64,000 nucleotides of DNA, from contig CM007329.1 in NCBI GenBank assembly GCA_000333855.2, positions 80,923 through 144,922 of the forward strand. Reading direction: 5' to 3'. The translations under genes were made by a program, and so were the position numbers. Shown piece after piece: positions 28,839 to 37,184 of this stretch (position 1 is its first letter; each line of letters starts with the position of its first letter). The notes below the pieces were generated by a model. It worked only from the letters and a program-made list of their open reading frames with translations, was not told the DNA's origin and ran no database searches. Source of the stretch: Endotrypanum monterogeii. Lineage: Eukaryota; Euglenozoa; Kinetoplastea; Trypanosomatida; Trypanosomatidae.

Positions 28839-31409
28839 ATGCAGGAGAATCAGCTGCAAAAAAGCAGCTGCGACTCCAGCCTCTCCGCTTGTATGAAGTC
28901 GAATTGTGCCAAAGCAATTGTAGTGGACCAAGAGGATGTGGGTTCAGAGACGTTCAAGATGGGCACAGGTAATGGAAACCCCCAAGATATCGGCGTCGGT
29001 GGCGGTGGAGGGGGCACAAGCTTTGTCAGCAACTCCCCCCTCACTTCTAGCTCAGGCGGTAGCGTACACGAAGCCCAGCCAACGCATCTGGCGGCGCCCG
29101 TAACAGCGGCGCCACTCGGGCTGCTCGTCTCCGGTTTGAACGAGACTCTGGACCGTGAACAAGCGCAGGTGTACCACACTGGGAGCAAAGAGCTGGAAAT
29201 ACACACACCAGCCCCAGCAGCCCCACCACCCCCTCGGCTGCATCCCGTCGCCGGTGACACCACCGGGGCTGCTGGGACTGCGTTTAGCCCGAGGTCAACA
29301 CGAATCATGCGCCTCGATCCAGCTGCCAACGCGTTACCTCCCTCGTCGGGTCCTGTAGTCGAGCCTCGACACACGCTGCGTCTCCACACCTCCGCAGCCG
29401 CATCTCAGCCACGCTCTGAGATGCAACGAGTGCTAATCAACTGTAGCGAAGAGGAGGACGCGCCCCCCTCCAAGCGGCTGCGTTCATCCCTTGACAAGCC
29501 CTCTCCCTCTGCATCTACACCCTCTACAGCAACAACACCTAAGGCTCCTACGACCACAGTAGGCGGTGACAGCGATGGCGGTCGCCGCGTCTTGCAGCTG
29601 TCGCTTCCGATCAGGAGCCCCGCACCGACGGGCACGGTGTCGAACAAGGACCCTACCGCCATGCCACCTACTTCCCCTGGAGGGGGTTTGGGTGATGACG
29701 CCGATGTAGCAGACACCCACGCATCCGAAGAGTCGGAAAACCCGACCAACGCTCAAGAGAAAATGCTACGGAAACCTAACACCCCCGGTGACTACACCGT
29801 TGCTGCCGGATCACCACCGCCACCAGAGAACGCGGCGTTTCGGCCACCGCCGATTTTCGCTGGGGCCACTTCGCGTGCCGTCCCGGACAACGCGTCAATT
29901 GAGGATTCGGCTGTAATGCAGCAGCAACTGAACCGGCCGACGGCGTCAAATGTCAACCCGTCCTGCCCAACAGGGGTAGGCATCTTCCCGCGTCTACGCT
30001 CACTCACACCCACGCCGTACCCTGGAGGGCAAGGGTCTCCCTGTCGGCGTCACCGCTTTGCCGGGGTCAACCTACCCAGTGCCCCGCCGCCGTCCATTGA
30101 CTACGGATCCATTCAGCGCACGGCAAAGGAAGTCTACGAAGTGCACGAAAAACTTAGCGAGGGAACGTACGGCGAAGTGTTCAAGGGCGTCGATAAGCGC
30201 ACCGGCGCTGCAGTGGCGCTGAAGCGTCTCAAAATGTTGTCCACACATCAAGGCTTTCCACAGACATCGCTACGGGAGGTAATTGCCCTTCGACATATTC
30301 AGATCCAGCGCGAACGGCTGGAGGAAAAACTGAGCAAGGATGCGAGTCACCGCGGCTCGGAGGTCGTCACCGACCCTTTGGCCGAAGTATCACAATTGTG
30401 TGATGTTCTCATTTATGATCGACAGCAGCGCGACATCGTGTTGGTGTTTCCCTATGCGACCGCGAGCCTCGCTGGTTTGTGTCGCCGCCAGTTCGCCTTC
30501 ACGCCGTCGGAGATGGCCTACCTCATGAAGAAAATTATGGTTGCTGTGCGCAAGCTGCATGAAATGCGCATCATTCATCGCGACATAAAATCAGACAACG
30601 TGCTAGTGACGAGCGATGGAGAGGTGCAGCTGACTGATTTTGGGCTATGTTCCATCTCCTCATTCGGGACGTCGCGGTCTGGAGGGCAAGTGTGGAGAAC
30701 ACCGAGTGTGATCACACTCGCCTACCGCCCGCCAGAGATGCTTCTGGGGAGCACCGCGTACGATGACAAGGTCGACATATGGTCAGTGGGGTGCCTGCTT
30801 GCTCAGATGTACCTTTTGGAGCCCCCTTTCTATAAGCACCGCACGCACGCGCAGCAACAGCAACAGCAGCGTACATCAGAACGAACGGCAGCTACGGAAC
30901 TAGAGCAACTCTCCCGTATCACGGAGATCCTAGGGCCGCTGCCGCCAGTGCGTGTGTATCACCCCGACTCGTGTCAGCACATGCGTCTTCTGGAGCAATT
31001 GGAGATGCAGGGGCGCCAGGCGGAGTCGGGGCGGGCTGCACAGCCGGCGAACTGGGGTAAACTACAGACCATCTTCGAGCCTAGCTTCCTTTATCAGCAG
31101 TTTCATGGCTTTCGGGGGTGGTTCGAGGCGGAGCTACAGCGCTCGCGACACCAGCTTCACCGTCGGCCCACCCAAGCTTGCATGGACGTTCTGTGTGCCA
31201 CTCTGCAACTTGACCCACAGCAACGCCCCACCGCGGCAGAGCTGCTCCGCATGCCGTACTTCACAACCCTAGACGACGCTCCTCTCCTGGGCAGCTATCA
31301 GCGACTTCTACCCATTACCCCAGAGCGGGAAGCGGAAGTGCGCCGCGGTTTTATGATCAAGGTGCAACGCGGCGGAGACAGCCATACCCAACGCGCTCCG
31401 CATAAGTAA
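28839..31409 (+). CDS. Cdc2-related protein kinase (CRK/CDK-like), long form
   Basis: The 856-residue product has about 430 N-terminal low-complexity residues (Pro/Ser/Thr/Ala) followed by a CMGC kinase domain at about 433-811. Visible elements are the Gly loop LSEGTYGEVF, the catalytic lysine in VALKRLK (Lys462), a PSTAIRE-equivalent helix FPQTSLREV, the HRD motif IIHRDIKSDN (580-582), DFG (600-602) and an activation segment ending TLAYRPPEMLLG. RPPE rather than RAPE is typical of transcription-linked CDKs (CDK9/12 group), so a role with a cyclin in RNA polymerase II phosphorylation or mRNA processing is possible, as known for long trypanosome CRKs such as CRK9 and CRK12. Insertions lie after helix C and in the C lobe (Gln-rich, near residue 670). 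All catalytic residues are present. I cannot assign the CRK number. Confidence 0.85.
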   Translation: MQENQLQKSSCDSSLSACMKSNCAKAIVVDQEDVGSETFKMGTGNGNPQDIGVGGGGGGTSFVSNSPLTSSSGGSVHEAQPTHLAAPVTAAPLGLLVSGLNETLDREQAQVYHTGSKELEIHTPAPAAPPPPRLHPVAGDTTGAAGTAFSPRSTRIMRLDPAANALPPSSGPVVEPRHTLRLHTSAAASQPRSEMQRVLINCSEEEDAPPSKRLRSSLDKPSPSASTPSTATTPKAPTTTVGGDSDGGRRVLQLSLPIRSPAPTGTVSNKDPTAMPPTSPGGGLGDDADVADTHASEESENPTNAQEKMLRKPNTPGDYTVAAGSPPPPENAAFRPPPIFAGATSRAVPDNASIEDSAVMQQQLNRPTASNVNPSCPTGVGIFPRLRSLTPTPYPGGQGSPCRRHRFAGVNLPSAPPPSIDYGSIQRTAKEVYEVHEKLSEGTYGEVFKGVDKRTGAAVALKRLKMLSTHQGFPQTSLREVIALRHIQIQRERLEEKLSKDASHRGSEVVTDPLAEVSQLCDVLIYDRQQRDIVLVFPYATASLAGLCRRQFAFTPSEMAYLMKKIMVAVRKLHEMRIIHRDIKSDNVLVTSDGEVQLTDFGLCSISSFGTSRSGGQVWRTPSVITLAYRPPEMLLGSTAYDDKVDIWSVGCLLAQMYLLEPPFYKHRTHAQQQQQQRTSERTAATELEQLSRITEILGPLPPVRVYHPDSCQHMRLLEQLEMQGRQAESGRAAQPANWGKLQTIFEPSFLYQQFHGFRGWFEAELQRSRHQLHRRPTQACMDVLCATLQLDPQQRPTAAELLRMPYFTTLDDAPLLGSYQRLLPITPEREAEVRRGFMIKVQRGGDSHTQRAPHK

Positions 31410-31410
31410 C

Positions 31411-31450
<40 letters not shown>

Positions 31451-31788
31451 GATTCTTTATTGATACCACGCCAACGCAGCAGCATCAGGCAGGCATGGTG
31501 GGTGAGGTGAACAAGGCACAAGTGGGGCGTGCAAAGCGCATCGGTTCTGGATGAAGCAAGACGAACTCACTACACTTGTCTTTTTTTCCTTGGTGAACAA
31601 TAAGGGAGGAGGAATGCCCCCCCCCAAAAAAAAAAAAATCAGCGCGACTTAATCACCCTTACTAGCCCACCACCACCACCACAGCAGCGGCGGCGGCATC
31701 AACATCAGGCGACCATGATGTGGCCACAATAACAAAGCCGTGAAACTACCCAAATGAAACAGTATGATGTGCGTGGAAATAAAGGAGG

Positions 31789-31845
<57 letters not shown>

Positions 31846-31847
<2 letters not shown>

Positions 31848-31951
31848 TAACGAACGTCGAGTAAGAAACTACGTCGTTGGTTTGGTTTCGGTCCTTCCTT
31901 ACACGTACTCCCTACGTTCGTTTTTCCTTTTTTTCCTTCCCGTCGTCGTTA
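31846..31951. other. Error-rich duplicate of sequence right of the TA/TG repeat
   Basis: This stretch aligns, with very many substitutions and indels, to the clean sequence starting at 32143: both begin after a TG repeat, and both read on into a taagaaac-like start, a ttggtttgg/ttgtttggg block, a ccttc block and a T-run/CCTT block. It appears to be an uncorrected read end. Confidence 0.6.
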
Positions 31952-31971
31952 NNNNNNNNNNNNNNNNNNNN
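31952..31971. other. Assembly gap of 20 N
   Basis: A fixed-size 20-N join. The flanks are error-rich copies of each other's far sides, so the true gap is likely to be zero or negative. Confidence 0.95.
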
Positions 31972-32086
31972 CTACACGGCGGACCGACTAGATAGTGGTC
32001 CGACAACTAAACAAACGACCGTACGAAACGTAACCCTAAACTAGAAACGAAGTAAGTAGTAGTGTGCGTGGAAGTAAAGAAGGTAG
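31972..32086. other. Error-rich duplicate of sequence left of the TA/TG repeat
   Basis: This stretch matches, with many errors, the clean sequence at about 31690-31788: both read GGCG..., an A-rich aacaaa block, a gaaac block and gtgcgtggaa(a/g)taaag(g/a)agg immediately before a TA/TG repeat. Confidence 0.65.
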
Positions 32087-32147
<61 letters not shown>

Positions 32148-32727
32148 AACTCGGATGAAAATACGCCTGTTGTTTGGGCCTCCTTCAGATCCCACTGTCT
32201 TTTTTTCTCCCTTCCTAGGTCACTCGTTCCTTACGTGTGTGTGTGTGGCACAATTCCCCCCCCTTCTTATGTGTCGCCTGACTTTCCGGCTCTGGTGAGC
32301 GAACCGATAATTCCCTGCGTGTGCTCTCCCCTTCGGGGCATCGCGTTGCCAGCAGTCTACGTGCGGCCGCTGCCTCTGTGCCTGCCCCCCTCTTCAACAA
32401 CTGCTCCTTCTCCCCGCCCCGTACATCTCACAACTGTTGCCTCGAAAAAAAAAAAAAAACTGTGCACATTGTATTCAAAAATAGAACCTCTACCAGGGAG
32501 CATCACGGGCGCACATCGACGGTGACCCCATCCACACATCACCACCACCGCAACCTTTTTTTCTTCGAGCACGCAGGTATACCAACGCCCGCTTCTATCT
32601 GCCCTCTGAAACTGTTTCCCCTCTCACCTAACCTACTCTGCGCACACACACACACACACACACATGCGTAATCACTCCGTCCTTTAGTGTGTGTGTGTGT
32701 GTGTGTCTGTAACCAGAAGAAGAGAAC

Positions 32728-32785
32728 CTGCCTCGTTCCCTCTACCCCCCCCCCTCGCGCGGTGCTTGATACTCTCACCTTGCAG
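32728..32785 (+). promoter_or_regulatory. Predicted spliced-leader acceptor for CHASE receptor 1
   Basis: A pyrimidine tract at 32728-32757 is followed by TTGCAG with AG at 32784-32785, 136 bases before the start; a TA-rich stretch lies between. Confidence 0.5.
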
Positions 32786-32794
32786 CAAATATAT

Positions 32795-32833
<39 letters not shown>

Positions 32834-32920
32834 ATATACATATTTATATATACATTTATATAAAATATAATATAGTGGCTGTTTGCTTGAGGAAAGATAG
32901 GAGGAGGAGACAACAGCACA

Positions 32921-35647
32921 ATGCGCGCGTCCAAAAGAAAAGGAGAGGGTCCAACGGACGTCGCTTCTTCGTGCGACAATGGCGATGATGCGCCGTGCAC
33001 CAGTGCCGACGGTGATGGCGTCTCCTCTCCGGATAGGGTTGTCACCTCACCAAGCTCACAAACAATCGTGAACTCACCCACCGTCCGCCTTTACCTTCAG
33101 CACTCACGTAACAGCAGCACTGTCTTCCCACGTCGCGCCTCTATCCAGCCCCAAAGCTCTCTCGGTACGACGCAGCCGGTGCTACCGAAGAGCTTTTACC
33201 TCATTTCTATTTTCACCTTGTTGTGTGTGTTGATGATACTTCTGAGCATCCTTGTGCCAATGATGGTGATCCACAACGCCGCAACTAGTCGCTCTGTCGC
33301 GCTTCGCGAGTATGAATACAGCACCTCGGTTGAATGGGTGACAGTGCTGCGTAATGTCATGATCGACGGCCTCGCCGCTGGACGCGCGTTGGAGGGCTAC
33401 GCGATAAGCGCCTTCCCCGATCTGCAATCAACAGGCGCGGTATCGAGTGCGTCACGGAGCGCTAATGTTTCCAAGCACCTGAACATCTTCACCTATGTTG
33501 CGTCTCTGCTGTCTTCCAAAAGACCTGCCGTGGCGATGCAGGCCATCTGCCCTGGTGGGGTTATCACCACGATGCACCCCTTCGACAAGAAATCCGTCAA
33601 CCGAGACCTGCTGAATGCATCGGACCCAGCGAACCAATACAGGCCCACACCAATGGAAACCATCGAGTCAGGTCGCTACTCAATTGTTGGCCCACGGCGC
33701 AGCACAATTGACTACCTTCGCGGGATATGGGTCCTCATCACACGCATACCTATATACAAAGACAACAAAAGCAGCGGTGTTGGTGGCAGCACTGCGCTTC
33801 GCTCGCTGGAAAACTTTTGGGGGTTTGTATTTCTACTCGTCAACGTGAGCAAAGCCATTGATGTGATTCAGCTGCACACAATGGCCAGGAACGACAGGCT
33901 GAACTACGTCCTCTATGACAATTCCACTGACTCAGGCGGCATAAACGTGATCGCATCGACATTACCACCGGCCACAACGCAAGAGGTGTACAACGAATTT
34001 ATCGCCGACAGTACTGTATCTTATATTCTGTCGCGCCACTCCCCGCTCCGCATCGCGGTGCGCTCACGTGAGAGCTACACCTCACTCACGCCCGCCAACG
34101 TAACCAGCATCGTTTTATGGACCCTTTTCGGGGGACTGCTGCTGCTCGGAGTAGTCATCGCAGTCGTTCTGTGGTGCACGCAGGAATACAATGCGGCAGC
34201 GCACGCACCCAAGATGACGCCTTTCACCATGCTCACCATCGGCCCACGCCGCGGTGAGGAGCTCTGGGATCTTGCGGCAGAGCAGATGGCTGAGGTGACG
34301 GAACGCCTCGATCGGCTGCTGGAGCGGCAGATGGTTCGGCATCACGCCTACCAAATCCAGCAGGTGCACCCGCTCACCACGTCCTACGTCACGCGCAGCG
34401 TCGCGACCGCCGTGCAAATGGCATTCAGTATCATTGAGGAGCTGCAGCATCACCCCATCGACGATCCACTGCGACGGCTGCTCGGTGATGAAGGAAGCTT
34501 GTTAATGAGCTACGCCGTGCACTGGTGCACCGACGCTACCGTGCGCGTGGAATCTCTAGAAGGGTCCTACCGCTACGAGGGTCCCGACGTAGTCTTCGGT
34601 GGCCGTATGTGGGCCTTCGCTGCACCCGGCGTCGTGACGGCGTCCGAGGCGGTGGTGCAAGCGCTCACGCGCTGCGGCATGGGCAGCGTGGACGCGTGTC
34701 CCTTGCGTACTGTCCATGTGCTGCGATCACGATCGCTCTGTGCAGTCACCAATAAAGAGAGGCGTAGAACCGATAGCGCATTTCTAGCCACTATTCGTGT
34801 GCCTTACTCAGCCCCCACAAAAATTGGGGCGATCGCTGGTATGCATACCCGCAGTGTCGACCTCCAAATTTCGTCACCTGTGGGCAAAGACGAGCTCAGC
34901 GGTACTGACAGTGAGGAGACACTGCCCCCACAAACCCTCTTCACGCTCCTCGACACGCGCCGCTCTGGATTGGTAATGGCTGCGGCTTCTGCCCCGCGCA
35001 ACCTTGACGAGATTTCCCCTGCAGCTCACCCCGACTTCTCTATGGCGACTGCCGCCGTCAGCAGTCCCGAAGCCGGCCGTACTGTGTCACGAATGTCCTC
35101 CTTCGGGACAGGTAGCTGGTTTGCGCGGAGGAATACAACTCCCGCGAGCCCAGAAGTGCACAGATCCACTTCATCTCCATTTAGCCATCAAAAAAAAGAA
35201 TCTACTTTTCTCCATCCGCTGACACTAACAGAGCCGCTGCCAGGCGCACCAAGTGTGTTGAATCTGAGATTACCCAACTCCAAGGCTGCGGCACGGCGAA
35301 AAAATATCCCCGTCTTCCAGGGAGATGCTGTCACGCGCGCACTGCTGCAGCCCCTCATTCCGCAGTCGCTGGACATCGCCCTTCATACCGCCTTCTCGCA
35401 ACAGTTTATAGCGCTCGAGGTACAATACAGCGAGGTGCGTGTGCTTGTCTATTATTTCTACGTCAGCTACAAGATCCTATTCCGCCCACTGGCTGCGCCG
35501 GAGCGCCATAACATCTTTCGCCGCCTAGTGACTGCCTTTGGAGTGCCGCAGCAGCGCATCCTTGAACACCTTGCCGCCCGCTGCGCCATTCAACTCGTAC
35601 AAAAAGTTCAGCGGCGCGCCATGTGGCATCGGGATCGAGTCTCATAG
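32921..35647 (+). CDS. CHASE-like receptor with degenerate nucleotide-cyclase-like domain, copy 1
   Basis: The 908-residue product is a type-II-entry, two-pass membrane protein. A Ser-rich cytosolic N-terminus leads to TM1 (about 89-117), an ectodomain of about 275 residues, TM2 (about 394-416) and a long C-terminal part. The ectodomain has the CHASE-domain pattern: CPGGVITTMHPF, a Gly/Pro block (GRYSIVGPRR), RIPIYK and NFWGFVFLLVN in the right order. CHASE domains are extracellular ligand sensors of cyclases and histidine kinases. After TM2, residues about 433-586 follow the class III cyclase order (strand-helix-LW..., helix, IQQVHPLTTSYVT, YRYEGPDVVFGGRMW) but lack the two metal-binding Asp positions, so catalysis is unlikely. 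A C-terminal module (about 806-900, VRVLVYYFY and YKILFRPLAAPE) is shared with the next gene. The domain calls come from reading patterns. Confidence 0.72.
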   Translation: MRASKRKGEGPTDVASSCDNGDDAPCTSADGDGVSSPDRVVTSPSSQTIVNSPTVRLYLQHSRNSSTVFPRRASIQPQSSLGTTQPVLPKSFYLISIFTLLCVLMILLSILVPMMVIHNAATSRSVALREYEYSTSVEWVTVLRNVMIDGLAAGRALEGYAISAFPDLQSTGAVSSASRSANVSKHLNIFTYVASLLSSKRPAVAMQAICPGGVITTMHPFDKKSVNRDLLNASDPANQYRPTPMETIESGRYSIVGPRRSTIDYLRGIWVLITRIPIYKDNKSSGVGGSTALRSLENFWGFVFLLVNVSKAIDVIQLHTMARNDRLNYVLYDNSTDSGGINVIASTLPPATTQEVYNEFIADSTVSYILSRHSPLRIAVRSRESYTSLTPANVTSIVLWTLFGGLLLLGVVIAVVLWCTQEYNAAAHAPKMTPFTMLTIGPRRGEELWDLAAEQMAEVTERLDRLLERQMVRHHAYQIQQVHPLTTSYVTRSVATAVQMAFSIIEELQHHPIDDPLRRLLGDEGSLLMSYAVHWCTDATVRVESLEGSYRYEGPDVVFGGRMWAFAAPGVVTASEAVVQALTRCGMGSVDACPLRTVHVLRSRSLCAVTNKERRRTDSAFLATIRVPYSAPTKIGAIAGMHTRSVDLQISSPVGKDELSGTDSEETLPPQTLFTLLDTRRSGLVMAAASAPRNLDEISPAAHPDFSMATAAVSSPEAGRTVSRMSSFGTGSWFARRNTTPASPEVHRSTSSPFSHQKKESTFLHPLTLTEPLPGAPSVLNLRLPNSKAAARRKNIPVFQGDAVTRALLQPLIPQSLDIALHTAFSQQFIALEVQYSEVRVLVYYFYVSYKILFRPLAAPERHNIFRRLVTAFGVPQQRILEHLAARCAIQLVQKVQRRAMWHRDRVS

Positions 35648-36411
35648 ATTTCTCTTCACGCATGCAGGTATCGCTACAACTGACCGCAAGCAAACAAAAA
35701 TGGGAGCCAGGGGGAGGGGAGGGGCAGGTCCCTGAGCATCTGCGAGCCGTGAGGTAGAAGGAAGCACAGTAAGGCGAAGAACAAGGGATACGTTAGCACA
35801 ATAACACAAACAGAGCCCCTTCCCACAAAAACAAAAAAAATAGTGATGTATATATATATATATATATAGTTTTGTTATTTTTATTCAAGTACAAACCGCT
35901 ATGGGGTCTCGCACCCTTCTCTGCTCTTAGCCCTCTGTCCCCATCCCGTGAGGGGTAGGGACGGAAGGGGCTGACCTTTTTTCTAATTTTTGCCACCGGT
36001 ATTGCTGGCGACGGATGAGTTGTTATACGACCACCTAAGCGTTCATAAAATAGTTTTGATATGCTAGGGCTCGCACGACATGGGAAAAAAAAACTGTGTT
36101 GACGCGTGCATATACACTCACGTGCGCGTTCTTTGCATAAACAATTGTGTGATCATGTTTAGTATGTATAATATATATATTATATTGCATGTGGAGAGAG
36201 CGTAGGGAATGCGATACTCTGCATTGTCGTCGCTTTTTTTTCTTCGAATACTGACAGCCTATTCACGGCCCCTGCTAACGTAATCTTGCTCTCCCTCTCT
36301 TTTTTTTTTTTTCGCGTGTCTATGCCCTTATGTGTATGTGTGGTATATATTCTTTGCCCATCCAGTAACCTTTGTATGTTTCTGCAATTATGTATGTACA
36401 TATATACACAC

Positions 36412-36446
<35 letters not shown>

Positions 36447-37184
36447 CGTGGGTGCGACGGCTACCTCTGCTTCTTCTCATGACGGATGAGATCTGCACAC
36501 AGAGAAGAAGAGGGGGAGCTTTGCACTCCACCCCTCCCCAGCCTACGTCATAAAATCAATCTTTTCTCCCTGCTCGTTTGGGCAGAGGGAAAAACACTGG
36601 ATACTTCAGACGATGGTGCTTGAAGCCTACGATGTCCCCCCTCCGACCCTCTGTATTCTCCCCGTCCCCTCCCTCCCCCCACATGCGCATATATATATAT
36701 ATATATATATATAGTGTGTGTGGTCCTCCTCAAAACCCTCACTTCCTCATTTGCCACACGCGCCGATAATCATCCCCATACCCCCCCCGGGAAGCAAGCG
36801 AGTCCGCCTGCAATCTTTCCCCCTCCCCCCTTCATTATTGTACACCCCTTCTTCACACACCAGTTGCTTCCCCCCCCCCGTTCGTGCACGTTGACGTCTC
36901 CACACCATCTCCCGCCCCCTCCACCATCACACTCTTCCGCGCCGGTGGAGTACACGTTGATCACATCAATTTAAGCATAAAACCCTCCTGGAACTACTGA
37001 CAAGCCCCTCTGGAGAGGCGGTGGGTATATTTCTATTGTGTACTGTCGTTGTAATCCGAAGATATATACACGTATATTGTATATATATATATGCATACGT
37101 GTGTGTGTGGGGGGCGTGTATGGACCTACACGTGTGTTCCTGAATCCATTATTTAGCCCACACATACAAAAAAAAATTTCAATA
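35648..37184. other. Intergenic spacer between the two CHASE receptors
   Basis: No gene is supported. It holds TA repeats (35848-35868, 36413-36435, 36690-36714, 37080-37092), TG repeats (36435-36446), T runs and several C runs at 36780-36940. It is not a copy of the spacer upstream of receptor 1, so only the gene body appears to have been duplicated or retained. Confidence 0.55.
36911..36950 (+). promoter_or_regulatory. Predicted spliced-leader acceptor for CHASE receptor 2
   Basis: A C/T-rich tract at 36911-36939 precedes the first AG at 36949-36950. The 235-base leader would contain short upstream ATGs, for example in the TA/TG stretch near 37090-37120. Confidence 0.4.

Larger units (their letters stand above)
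31410..32920. other. Intergenic region CRK kinase-CHASE receptor 1, with false duplication around a gap
   Basis: No gene is supported. It has TA repeats (31419-31445; 31789-31810; 32087-32105; 32788-32833), TG repeats (31809-31845; 32105-32143), a (CAC)n run near 31668-31682 and the 20-N gap. The segment 31846-32086 around the gap is judged an artefact. Confidence 0.6.

Noticed and set aside
32064..32525. An open frame after the second TA/TG repeat
   Set aside because: It starts inside the artefactual duplicate and continues through TG repeats and C/T-rich sequence.
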